A stretch of 64,000 nt of DNA, taken from assembly GCA_947095535.1 (NCBI GenBank), contig OX352772.1:143726660-143790659 (forward strand), given 5' to 3'. The notes beneath the pieces are model-generated. The model was not told the origin of the DNA. It did not search any database and saw nothing but the letters and a program-made list of their open reading frames with translations. The position numbers and the translations under genes are program-made. Below, in pieces: positions 20,508 to 30,871 of this stretch (positions are counted from its first letter, which is position 1; each line of letters begins with the position of its first letter). The stretch is from Poecilobothrus nobilitatus. Lineage: Eukaryota; Arthropoda; Insecta; Diptera; Dolichopodidae.

Positions 20508-20631
20508 CAATATCATGTATAAATTTTTCTAGTTTGGTTTGCATTCCCCAATATCGAAATTCTACACGACAAAGTTTGTAAGCACACATTAAGGATTTAT
20601 TATCAGGCGTAGGTTGTGTATTACCTTTTAC
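20508..20631 (-). CDS. rdgB: rdgB-type PITP, coding exon A
   Basis: A 124-bp exon on the minus strand encoding 41 residues plus one base: VKGNTQPTPDNKSLM, then CAYKLCRVEFRYWGMQTKLE, then KFIHDI. The YKLCRVEFRYWGMQTKLE block is diagnostic of the class IIA PITP domain; the aromatic YWG corresponds to the membrane-docking Trp-Trp of class I PITPs. The acceptor is AATTACAG before GTAAAAGG; the donor is GATATTG followed by GTAATTTT. The codons are intact and unlike the surrounding TE debris. Preceding exons (the first 200 or so residues) are not recognised between 20.6 and 64 kb and are probably beyond the window or in very distant exons. A retrocopy is excluded by the intron. Confidence 0.93.
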
Positions 20632-21059
20632 CTGTAATTAAAATTAACTTTAATTTAAGTACTCGTATATTACAAGACGCACATTCTCAATCGGCAATCC
20701 GCTTGAGTCAAACCGCTTAAATCGATTTTATACAATATTATTTTAGTTATCGCTATCGCTCTAAATTTTAAAATTTTGCATATACAGAAAATTTGGTGTC
20801 CCTAAGCGAAAATTATCTTCATAATAACATAATAATAAACTTAACTTAAACCCAAATACAATTACGTACACTTAAATAAAAACTACCTTGTTTGTGAATA
20901 TTTTATTTCATATGATTTTGTTTTGTTGCAAAAAAACATCTAAGAGCCAATTTTCGATTATTTCATAAATTTACATTTGTAAGATATGTTTCAATTTTTT
21001 TGTCATATTGTGTATCATTCTCGAGATAATTCAATATCTCTGTACTCCAACTATACAAA
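20632..21059 (-). other. probable rdgB upstream intron, AT-rich
   Basis: Precedes exon A on the minus strand. No exon or TE is recognised in this part. Confidence 0.55.
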
Positions 21060-21570
21060 TAGTAAAGAAAACAAGACAGAATGTAAATCAACGGTTTTTA
21101 AAGGCGCAGATTTACAAAAGACAATACAACCTGTTTAGAATTACAACTTACACGAAAATTTGAAAATTTTCTTAGAATTTCATATAATAAGAAAAAATGT
21201 GCAGCACTTTTACTATTAATTTCAAGGGAACTCTCCGTAATTAAGGAAATCCATTAACACATGTAAAATTTTAAAGTTGAAGTTTTAATTCTTGTCTTTT
21301 ATTTTAAAAAAATTTGTATGATGGGCCTACATGAAAAAGTTTTACAACATTAATTTTTTCATAAGACCTTCCCATTGTTAAAATTTTAATGCTTTATCTT
21401 GAACGGTGTAGAAGTTTTGTAAATAGTCGGACAGAATATACGGAAGAGTGAAACTAATAGACACTTTTTTTCAAAATGTTTAGGAAATGAGCTAAAAATT
21501 ATGAAATTTAGCTATGAGCATCTTATGATATAGAGTACGTTGATATTGATTTATTTTGAGAAGCGAAAAA
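21060..21570 (-). mobile_element. DINE-like element C, partial (minus)
   Basis: On the minus strand it matches the C element at 23.6-24.9 kb: the end with AAACCGTTGATTTACATTCT, the block ACAAAACTTCTACACCGTTC and a remnant TTTCACTCTTCC..TGTCCG segment. The tandem middle part is missing. Confidence 0.65.
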
Positions 21571-21799
21571 GATATAGAAGAAATTGTAAGATATAAATTA
21601 AAGCACAGCTTTAATCTTTGATGTCTAAAATTGATTTGTCTTAAAGGAATACCCCATAGCTAAATAATTAATATTTATATGTTTAGCTAACCGATTATGT
21701 ATTTACGGAAATTTACAAATTGGTTGTTTTCGAAGTTATTGAAAAATTTAAAAATTATTTAATAATAATTTCAAATTATTAAATCAAATAAAACCTCGA

Positions 21800-22741
21800 A
21801 TAAAGTTCCGCTAAGGAGTGATCATAGATTAAAATGACGTCGTCACATAACTGGACTTTATATCTCCAATATAATATAGATCTTGTTTCATCTTAATCGG
21901 TATATTTAGATCATCTTAATCGGTTAATATAGATCTTGTTTCATCTTAATCGGTATATTTTATATACATAAATATTCTGGAAAATTGGCAATTCTGGGTT
22001 TGAATCCAACTATAAAATCGCACCGAATTATATTTTCTTACATGTATTTTTAACAATAAAAATCTTATAAAAGTAGGAGCTGCCGTCCCCAAACTCCCAA
22101 TAAACAAATTATCAAAACGGAACTTGATATTGTATTCAACTCTAAAGTGCATCCTACTTACATGTTTACATACATATTCCAACAAGAAAACAAAAAGGCA
22201 AAATAAATGTATGAGAAATAAAGTATGAAAATATTTTTTTTATTAAAATAGGTGTTTCAGTTTCGCATTTGTGTCCTCTTGTGGAGCTATTTGTCAATAT
22301 ATATCATATTTATTATATACCATTGAAAAGAGAAGAGTACTTTCTAACGGTATAATAATAAATGTATGATGTCTTTGAAAATTTCGAAAATTTCACATGT
22401 ATAGTAAATTTTTTTTTGAAGGTTGGAATTTTTTTTAAATTCCCAATTTGAACTGCAATATCTCAGAAAAGATAGTACTGATTAAGATGAAACAAGATGT
22501 ATATTAACGATAGTATCATGCTCTACAATATTGTAAAAATGGTTCCAGTTTATTGTCTTACGCCAAAAATATAACGGTTTTATTAAAATAGTATCAAATG
22601 TTAAGAAAATTTAGTAACGCAGTTTTTGACGACTAGATGGCGGCATCGGTACTAATGGTATATATATTTGGAAACTTGGAGATATGAAGTACTGTTATAA
22701 GATGACGTCATCTATGATCACCCCTTGGCGGAACTTTATAC
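21800..22741. mobile_element. non-autonomous inverted-repeat DNA element
   Basis: About 70 bp at 21800-21870 (ATAAAGTTCCGCTAAGGAGT, GATCATAGAT, TATCTCCAA) recurs inverted at 22672-22741 (TTGGAGATAT, ATCTATGATCACC, CTTGGCGGAACTTTATA). A second, inner inverted pair is ATCTTGTTTCATCTTAATC (21880-21960, in three direct copies) and GATTAAGATGAAACAAGAT (22480-22500). It encodes no transposase. Confidence 0.65.
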
Positions 22742-22938
22742 AAAACCACATGTCGTGTTCCAATAATTTAAACAGAAACTTATACATCCTTGAATTTTTT
22801 CAACAGTAAGTTTGTGGAACATCTTTATTTAATTTATTGGGTAAAAAATTGTTTTTTATTTATACTTTTTGTCCACAAAATAATTTTATTAATATTTTAT
22901 TTTTATAATTCTTAAACTATTATATTTAATTATTATAA

Positions 22939-22980
22939 AGCCTATATATATTTCGGCATCACTGCCATCATCAGGGCGAA
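22939..22980 (-). ncRNA. hammerhead ribozyme, PLE copy 1, left
   Basis: On the minus strand: stem I (GCC), core CTGATGA, stem II (GGC-AGTGAT-GCC), core GAAA, a very short stem III of alternating AT, the cleavage position A, then GGC closing stem I. The minimal stem III is characteristic of hammerheads in PLEs. Self-cleavage would trim or define element RNA ends. All core bases are intact here. Confidence 0.8.
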
Positions 22981-23069
22981 TACAATTTAATACTAAAAAT
23001 GAATAATTTTCCTATTTTTCAATATTACATTTATACATACTAATTAATTACAAATCTAAACAAATATTT

Positions 23070-23420
23070 AACATAGGTGAATTTCGCAATTCTATTTGTT
23101 CGTTCAAATTAATATATTTTGTTTTATAGCTCTTTTAATTTCCAGAGATTCCAATAAATCCAACTTTTCACCTTTTTTATCAATATGTGAGATTTTAAGG
23201 TTATTTATATTGCTAGAATGGTTTTTTTTCATTAAGTACTTGGAATCGAGTAAGTAAGGACTTGGAATCGATTTTATTAAGTTCTTTAATGTGTTCCGAA
23301 TAACGAATCGCGAAATTTCTACCTGTTTGTTCTATATAGATACTGTCACATGTATCACATTTAATTTCGAATACACCTGAATTTTTTAATTTATCTAATT
23401 TTTCTTTATTATTTATCATA
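23070..23420 (-). pseudogene. PLE GIY-YIG endonuclease domain, copy 1
   Basis: The minus-strand frame reads SGVFEIKCDTCDSIYIEQTG, the GIY-YIG endonuclease start (here GVF and IYI), then RNFAIRYSEHIKELNKIDSK. The endonuclease lies downstream of the RT, as in Penelope elements of animals, and nicks the target for reverse transcription. A frame break near 23240-23260, where about 20 bp seem to be duplicated, ends the open frame. Confidence 0.85.
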
Positions 23421-23589
23421 ACTTTACCTATGCAATTGTTGTTATAGAAAGCTACCTTTAAACCCGTTTCTTTTTCTATTATATTAGCGATTTTATTAGA
23501 AATAGAACCTATATATTTTATTTTTACATTCTTTTTGTTGTCATTTTTTATGTAATTTGCAGGGTATATTTCATTGTTTATTAGTTTTT

Positions 23590-24886
23590 AGCACATTTCT
23601 AAAAAAAATTTGAAAAAATGTGCTTATTAGTTTCACTCTGTCCGTCCGTCCTTCCGTGCGACTGTTTACAAAACTTCTACACCGTTAAAAATAGAGAAAA
23701 TAAATTTTAACCATGAGTAGGTCTCATAAAAAAAAATAATTTTGTGGAACAACTTTTTCATGTAGCCCTATCCATTACGGAGCTACAGCCCTTCAAACTT
23801 TGAAAAAGCCCTATTTTTAAAGGCAAATATCTTATGTTCTTATGAACAAATATATATCTGTTCAAAATTTGTTCAATCTGAAAACGTCATTCGACAGGTA
23901 TTTTTTTTAACTTTGTAAATTAATATTAAAATTATACAATTCTTTTAAATTTAGTATTTAAATTTACCGTTATGAGAAAACGAAATGTTGCATGATTTTT
24001 CTACTTTCATAAATCCGGTACGCTTTAAGATAGAGGATTGCAATTTTGAGGCAAGAAAGAACTTTTAGAATTAGTATGAGTTTGCTCAGAATATTCTTTT
24101 GGACCACCCCCTGTTCATGAGCTATTGGGGCTCAAAAATTGAAAATTTGCTATCTTAAAACACCTGTAACTTAGGAACACATTAACACATTTTACTTCTG
24201 CAAGATATTAAAATTAAAGCTACAGTAATATATTTTTACGTGTATTAAAGGTTTATTTTAGTTGTAAAGGGTTCCAAAGTCCAGCTCTTCAAAATTGCGT
24301 AAAAGCCCCATTTTCAAAAGTATATATCTCAGGCTCTGCGTAATAGTTTTGCAATCTAAAACCGCCAGAAGATCGAACATTTTATTATCTATATAAAGCA
24401 ATATCAAAATTATGTAATATTTGTAATTTACTATTTAAATTTACCGTTATGTGAAAACCACATTTTGCATGAAATTTCTTTTTTCATAACTCCGGCACGC
24501 CTTTAGATAGGAACCTGAAATTTTGAGACAAGAAAGTACTTCTAGAATTAGTATAAATTTCCTCAGAAAATTTTTTGGTAGCACCCCCTCTTTAAGAGTT
24601 ATTACGCCTCAAAAATTAAAAATTTGCTATTTTTAGACACCTGTAAACATTTTTCTTCGGCAAGACATAAAAATTAAAGCTTCAATAATATATTTTTACG
24701 TGTGATAACGGTTTTTCTTAGTTATATAGGATTCCGGACTTACGGCCCCTAAAAATTTCAAAAATGTCCTATTTTCATGTTTTTTCTTATTACATGAAAT
24801 TTTCAAATTTTTGTGCAAGTCACAATTCTAAACAGTTTGTATTGACTTTTGGAAATGTGCGCTTGTAAAACCGTTGGTTTACATTC
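23590..24886. mobile_element. DINE-like element C inserted in PLE copy 1
   Basis: It starts with a perfect 9-bp stem hairpin (AGCACATTT/AAATGTGCT, 23590-23624), then a GTCY microsatellite (GTCCGTCCGTCC), then tandem repeats with a period of about 479 bp (ATTTACCGTTATG near 23962 and 24440; CACCCCCT; CACCTGTAA). The uninterrupted PLE copy 2 reads straight through the insertion point (TTTATTAGTTTTTTGG near 29180), which fixes both boundaries and shows no target-site duplication, as expected for Helitron/Helentron insertions. Confidence 0.8.
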
Positions 24887-24889
24887 TAC

Positions 24890-25656
24890 TTTGTTTGGTT
24901 TTGTTGTCAAGTAATTTATAGATAATTTTTTCTTTAAATCCATTTTCTAAAGCTATATTTATTATTGTGTGGAGTTCTTTTTTATAAGCTAATTCATCTA
25001 ATGGAATATTAGTTAATCTATTAATCATGGAATAAAATACTGATAATTTTAAATTTGTTGGAAGCGTAGAATTTTTCGGTATGATTATATCTGAAAAAGT
25101 GGTTTTCCTATATATTTCAAAACTAAATCTACTATTCTTACGAATTATTTTTAAATCTAAAAAGTTTATTTTACAATTTGATTCTATTTCCCATGTGAAT
25201 TGTATATTTTTATTAATATGTACTATTAAGCCATATTAAAAAGTTGTTCAGGTTCTCTTCATCCCCTTTCCATAAGCATCAAATATCATCCACATAACGA
25301 TAGTAAAAACCTATGTATTCTGTATATGGGCAGCTTCTTCTAAATATTTTCTTCTCTAAATGATCCATAAATATATCCGCTAGTAGAGGTGAAATTGGTG
25401 AACCCATTGGACAGCCTTTTAGCATTTTGTAAAATTTGTTTTCGAATTTAAAATAATTTTCCACATAAATTGAATATTACTTTAAGTTCTCTTTTAATAT
25501 TTTTGTCGTTGACTGTTGTTTTGATTATGCTATATACTATTGCTTTTAATTCATTAATTGGTATAGAAGTGAATAAGCTTTTTACATCTAACGATATTAA
25601 AATTGCATTGGCTGGTACTTCAAGATTTTTTATTTGGTTGCATAAATCAACGCTAT
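24890..25656 (-). pseudogene. PLE reverse transcriptase, copy 1, partial
   Basis: Minus-strand frames carry AILISLDVKSLFTSIPI (RT palm motif A, near 25620-25560), KGCPMGSPISPLLADIFMDH (motif B, 25420-25365) and GFYYRYVDDI (catalytic YVDD, 25300-25279). The order and wording are those of Penelope-like RTs rather than LINEs. The fingers region upstream of motif A is lost at the 25656 inversion junction. Stops separate the frames. Confidence 0.88.
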
Positions 25657-25937
25657 TTTAAATTCGAAAAAAATTTTACAAAACTCATTATTCGGAACAC
25701 ATTACAGAACTTAATAAAGCAGATTCCAAGTCCAATTTTGCCAATCACTTAATGGAAAAAAACCATTCTAGCAATATAACTAACCTCAAAATCTTACATA
25801 TTGATAAAAAAGGTAAAAAGTTGGATTTATTGGAATCTCTAGAAATTAAAAAAGCTATAAAACAAAATAAATCAATTTTGAACGAACAATTAGAATTGCG
25901 AAATTCACCTATGTTAAATATTCGTTTAGATGTGTAG
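25657..25937 (+). pseudogene. PLE endonuclease C-terminal end, inverted copy
   Basis: The plus-strand frame matches the region after GIY-YIG in the minus-strand copies (HYSEHITELNKADSKS, then KNHSSNITNLKILHIDKKGK, ending LRNSPMLNIRLDV). The last 62 codons (25752-25937) are open. Continues into the 3' end with a hammerhead. Confidence 0.8.
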
Positions 25938-26007
25938 TTAATTAGTATGTATAAATGTAATATTGAAAAATAGAAAAATTATTCACGTTTAGTATTAAAT
26001 TGTATTC

Positions 26008-26045
26008 GCCCTGATGATGGCAGTGATGCCGAAATATATATAGAC
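26008..26045 (+). ncRNA. hammerhead ribozyme, PLE copy 1, right (inverted)
   Basis: Same core as the other two (CTGATGA, GGC-AGTGAT-GCC, GAAA, AT-run) on the plus strand. The 3' strand of stem I is GAC instead of GGC, which costs one base pair, so activity may be reduced. Confidence 0.75.
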
Positions 26046-26158
26046 TTTATAATAAATAAATATAATATTTTAAGAATTATAAAAATAAAATATTAATAAA
26101 ATTATTTTGTGGACAAAAAGTATAAATAAAAAACAATTTTTTACTCAATAAATCTAAG

Positions 26159-26618
26159 AAGGTTATATATTGACAACAGTTTGAAACATTTAGCGCGGTT
26201 AAATAAGGTTATAGTTGTTTTCAAAACAAAAAGTTTGCAGTGGTGATGTTTTAACAGCTTTACATGTGGTGTAAAAAGCAAGTTAAATGTATCATATTTT
26301 TTTCGGAAATAACAACGAATCAACCCTACGGTACTGCAAAACCTTCAGTAATTTTATTTCCTTATTGTATTTTTTGACAAAGTTAATTGCGGAAATAAAC
26401 CATAATTTTTGTATTTAATTTCATGTTTCTTGTTATTGAGCTTTTCTACATAGTTTTGTGTTCACACACTGTCAATAAAAATAGCAGGAACTGCGAATTT
26501 TGCGACTGTGAAAGATGAAACCTGTCGTGCAGCCCAGAATTGGCAGATGCGTCGAGATAATTAGAAAATACAACTTTGCCACTTTGCTCTTACGAACTTT
26601 GATAATTCAAATAACAAA
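26159..26618. other. AT-rich spacer, nothing recognised
   Basis: Lies between PLE copy 1 and the 1.9-kb duplicated block. No motif recognised. Confidence 0.5.
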
Positions 26619-28531
26619 TTTTCATAAAAACATAATGACCCCTTAATGGCGTCATCGTCACTTCGAATTTGTAGACATCACTATGACAAAGCTTGTTTAT
26701 AAATGCCCAAGGCTTAAAATATTTTTTATACATTCACAAATCAGAACTTCATCAAAAATTAAAAAAACAATTCGTAGAGTAAAAGTGATATTAAGTATTA
26801 TTAAAAAGTGATATTAAAAAGTACATATTTGACGTTGAAAAAAATAATTTAAAAGTTTTATGATAAATTCATAAATTGGCATTTGATAGTCTGTAACGTG
26901 ACGGAATATTTTCTAGCTACGGTATTTCAATAAAAATTGTATACTTAAACACTCGGTACAAGCGATCTAGCTGTATAATAGTGGAAAACAGAATAACCTT
27001 TTCGGAGTTCATTCTGGAGTATGTCAGAAAAGTAAAATAAACCTTTCAAACATTTTACAATTAGCAAACCGAAACGTTAAAACCAAAAGCCTGTATTTTG
27101 TTGTTTAGTTTTTTATGTGATTTTGAGTACAGACATGACTAATAATAGTAAAACATAGAGTACAATATTTTTTGTAGTAGTGCAATACATAATACATACT
27201 TCAAAATGTGAACGAGAATGCTGATGACATAACAATTTATTATATAATGAAGAAAGTTCGAAGAACGGTATTTACAGTTTTTCTTGCTTTTTGTTTTGTT
27301 TGTACCGCAAATACTAATTTTTTCCATTTTCATTTTAAATTTTCGTTATAAATTATCCGCCCATATATGCTGAGTATTTGCAATTTTTTCTATCATATAT
27401 CGAAACTTTAGCTTTGAATTCTAAATTTTAAATATATTTTTCGTAAAATATGTTTTTAGTTTTGCTAATTAGATTTGGAAGTCTACTATATTTTTCCATA
27501 AAATTTCGCTGCAGTTTGTACCACAAATTACATTAGGTTACATAGATTATGGACTGCACGGTTGTGAGAGTTATCACACTTTTTTCTTTTTTTTTTAAAT
27601 ATCATTTCTACTTGTCAATTTAATCTTAAAATAAATTTTCTTAAAGAGACGAAAGTACCTATAAGTTTAAACGAAGACACATATGCGACGCACCAAGGCT
27701 AGTAAATTTTTTGTATATAAAATTAAAAATATGAAAAAACTTGTTTTGCTAAGCGCCATCTAGTTGTTCAACTAAAGAAATTGAATGTTAGTACAAATTG
27801 TAGCCGAAGTCTTTAAAAAACATAATATTTTACATTCATAAATAACATAAATCGTTAGCTTGTGTATATACATATGCAGTTATACCACCTTACTAATACC
27901 CTAAAAACTACAAATATTTTGGTGTTGTTTTTTTACTAGTCTAAATATAAAGAAAATTATTTAAGAAAATAAAAATAAAAATCAAAAATCAATGTTTACA
28001 GCTTTTAAAAGGAATTACACAAATTTAAATAAAGTAATGCTAACGTGATATTATTATATGTATTTGTATTTCTTTGTATGCAACAATACAAGAATTTTAA
28101 GTATAATAGCCCCAAAGGTTATAAGCTCGTTATGGGGTAAATTAAAACTGCTTTTTGCTCTTTTATTTTGAGTTTTTAATTTTTAAATTTAAAAAAATAA
28201 TAAATAAAATAAGGAACTCTCTGCAAATTCAGTTCACATCACTTTCTCGTCCTAATTTAAAACATCACAAATACATATTCTGGGAAAAGGGAATTCCGTG
28301 ATTTTGTAACCAACTCTAAAATCCCCCTTAATTATATTTTACATACATATTCCATGGATATGCAATAAAAACAATTGGGAGAGATTTTATAGTTGCTTAC
28401 AAAATCAGGGTATTCTCTTTTCCAAAATATTATATGTAACGTATAGGAACTAAAGATAAAATAAGCCAACTGGATTTATTTCAGAAAACCTATTTATGAA
28501 CTTGAATATTCTCCTCTCAAATATTAATAAT
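26619..28531. repeat. 1.9-kb segmental duplication, copy A
   Basis: Matches 30186-32424 in the same orientation with a few percent difference, from TTTTCATAAAAACATAATGA to CTCCTCTCAAATATTAATAA. Contents are AT-rich. A 64-codon minus-strand frame (27139-27333) is conserved in both copies but that is expected from the recent duplication and I do not recognise it. Copy A lacks the hAT element found in copy B. Confidence 0.85.
28276..28430. mobile_element. palindromic MITE, copy in duplication A
   Basis: The first 48 bp (TATTCTGGGAAAAGGGAATT, then TGATTTTGTAACCAACTCT) recur inverted at the other end (TAGTTGCTTACAAAATCAGG, then TTTTCCAAAATAT). No coding content. The same MITE is at 32166-32320 in duplication B. 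Confidence 0.75.
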
Positions 28532-30185
28532 ATTATATTTATTTATTATAAAGCCTATATATATTTCGGCATCACTGCCATCATCAGGGCGAATACAATT
28601 TAATACTAAACATGAATAATTTTCTTATTTTTTAATATTACATTTATACCTACTAATCAATTGCAAATCTAAACAAATATTTAACATAGGTGAATTTCGC
28701 AATTCTAATTGTTCGTTCAAAATTGATTTATTTTGTTTTATAGCTTTTTTAATTTCTAGAGATTCCAATAAATCCAACTTTTTACCTTTTTTATCAATAT
28801 GTAAGATTTTAAGGTTATTTATATTGCTAGAATGGTTTTTTAAGTGATCGGCAAAATTGGACTTGGAATCGACTTTATTAAGTTCTTTAATGTGTTTTGA
28901 ATAACGAATCGCGAAATTTCTACCTGTTTGTTCTATATAGATACTGTCACATGTATCACATTTAATTTCGAATACACCGGAATTTTTTAATTTATCTAAT
29001 ATTTCTTTATTATTTATTATAATTTTACCTATGCTATTGTTGTTATAGAAAGCTACCTATAAATCCGTTTCTTTTTCTATAATATTAGCGATTTTATTAG
29101 AAATATAACCTATATATTTTTTTTTTACATACTTTTTGTTGTCATTTTTATGTAATTTGCAGAGTATATTTCATTGTTTATTAGTTTTTTGGTTTTATTG
29201 TCAAGTAATTTATAGATAAATTTTTCTTTATACCTATTTTCTAAAGCTATATTTATTATTGCGTGAAGTTCTTTTTTATAAGCTAATTGATCTAATGGAA
29301 TATTAATTAATCTATTAATCATGGAAAAAAATACTGATAATTTTAAATTTGTTGGAAGCGTAGAATTTTTAGGTATGATTATATCTGAAAAAGTGGTTTT
29401 CCTATATATTTCAAAACTAAATCTACTATTCTTACGAATTATTTTTAAATCTAAAAAGTTTATTTTACAATTTGATTGTATTTCTGATGTGAATATTATA
29501 TTTTTTTAATACTATTAAGTCATATTAAAAAGTTGTTCAGGTTCTCTTCATCCTCTTTCCATAAGCATAAAATATCATCCACATAACGATAGTCAAAACC
29601 TATGTATTCTGTATATGGGCAGCTTCTTCTAAATATTTTCTTCTCTAAATGATCCATAAATATGTCCGCTAGTAAAGGTGAAATTGGTGAACCCATTGTA
29701 CAGAGTTTTAGCATTTTGTAAAATTTGTTTTCGAATTTAAAATAATTTTGGTCCACACATAAATTGAATATTACTTTAAGTTCTCTTTTAATATTTTTGT
29801 CGTTGACTGTTGTATTTATTATGTATATACTATTGCTTTTAATTTTTTAATTGGTATAGAAGTGAATAAGCTTTTTACATCTAACGATATTAAAATTGCT
29901 TTGGCTGGTATATCAAGAATTTTTATTTGGTTGCATAAATCAACGCTATTTTTTATTGTGTGCTGTGGTTTAAAGTTTGTGCATTTTAAAAATATTTCGT
30001 TAAAAGCTTTACATTATTTATAAGCTGGTGCACTATTGTATCGAACTACTGGTCTAAGTGAAATTTCATTAATATTTTTTGACTTGTGTAGCTTAGGTAA
30101 ACATTTAATGTAAGGTGCCTTTGGATTCATAATTATGTGTTTATATCCAAGTTTATGTTCAAGGTTTATGTTATGTATAAGGTTA
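28532..30185 (-). pseudogene. Penelope-like element copy 2 (minus)
   Basis: Read on the minus strand from 30185: RT motifs (CLPKLHKSKN, SLRPVVRYNSAPAYK, then AILISLDVKSLFTSIPI, MGSPISPLLADIFMDH, GFDYRYVDDILCLWKED at 29600-29560), a linker, the GIY-YIG endonuclease (about 29000-28850, SRIYIEQTGRNFAIRYS-type), and a 3' region with a hammerhead at 28553-28590. Stops and shifts break it. It is colinear with copy 1 but lacks the DINE-C insertion. It joins duplication A at 28531 and duplication B at 30186. Confidence 0.88.
28553..28590 (-). ncRNA. hammerhead ribozyme, PLE copy 2
   Basis: Identical core to PLE copy 1 left: GCC stem I, CTGATGA, stem II GGC/GCC with AGTGAT loop, GAAA, minimal AT stem III, GGC. 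Confidence 0.8.
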
Positions 30186-30307
30186 TTTTCATAAAAACAT
30201 AATGACCCCTTAATGGCGTCATCGTCACTTCGAATTTGTAGACATCACTATGACAAAGCTTGTTTATAAATGCCCAAGGTTTAAAATATTTTTTATGCAT
30301 TCACAAC

Positions 30308-30871
30308 TAGGGCCTGCAATACCGGTATACCGGTATACTGAATACCGGTATTCCGAGGCTATTTTTTAAAACTGAAATATCGGTATTATGACATATAAAT
30401 ACCGGTATTTCGGTATTTAAAATGTCATACATTTCCATTTGAAATTTAATTAAATTATATAAATCGTATAAAAATACAGTCAACTTCAATAAACTTTTCA
30501 TATGAATATTTGAACACTATTCTGCCAACCAGCGTAGAAGCTGAAAGAGTATTTTCCTCATCTGGAAATTTTTTTCCAAAATCAGGTCTTTCCTTAGTGA
30601 TGATTCCTTGGACACACTTTGCTTTTTACGAAGTTATTTCCTCTCTAAGCAAAATTGATTTTTTTACATATTATTGATGTATTTTTTCGCCAATGTGCAT
30701 TAATTAAAAAAAATATCAATTTATACAATTGATATTTTTACAACTTTTATTTTGAATTTATACAACTTTTAATTTTTAAATAAATCGCCAATACCGATTT
30801 AATACCAGTATTTATTTAAATAAAATACCGAAAACCGGTATTGATTATTGTCTTCGGTATTGCAGGCCCTA
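30308..30871 (+). mobile_element. hAT-family deletion derivative with 8-bp TSD
   Basis: Target-site duplication TTCACAAC flanks the element on both sides (30300-30307 and 30872-30879). Terminal inverted repeats are TAGGGCCTGCAATACCG on the left and CGGTATTGCAGGCCCTA on the right. Subterminal ATACCGGTAT motifs are repeated, as is usual for hAT transposase binding. It sits in duplication B only, so it inserted after the duplication. Confidence 0.93.
30505..30660 (+). pseudogene. hAT transposase C-terminal dimerisation segment
   Basis: The plus strand reads LPTSVEAERVFSSSGNFF, then SLSDDSLDTLCFLRSYF, the hATC dimerisation domain (consensus of the type TSxxSERxFSxxG). The RNase H-fold catalytic part is deleted. 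The segment is remarkably well kept for a deletion derivative, so the parent element was probably active recently. Confidence 0.88.

Larger units (their letters stand above)
22833..26158. mobile_element. Penelope-like element (PLE) copy 1 with inverted ends
   Basis: The left part (22833-25656) is a minus-strand PLE; at 25657 the sequence flips and 25657-26158 is the 3' end of a second PLE copy on the plus strand. The outermost 300 bp are therefore inverted repeats of each other (e.g. ACTTTTTGTCCACAAAATAA on the left, its complement TTATTTTGTGGACAAAAAGT on the right). Each end holds a hammerhead ribozyme. A DINE-C element interrupts the left part at 23590-24886. Inverted partial copies are common among PLE insertions. 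Confidence 0.88.

Noticed and set aside
27139..27333. 64-codon ORF conserved at 31245-31439
   Set aside because: Conservation is explained by the recent 1.9-kb duplication; no recognisable domain and no bias in the few differences.
27757..27771. CTCF-like motif AGCGCCATCTAGT, also at 31.85 kb
   Set aside because: Too short to support a binding site, and the second copy is a by-product of the duplication.
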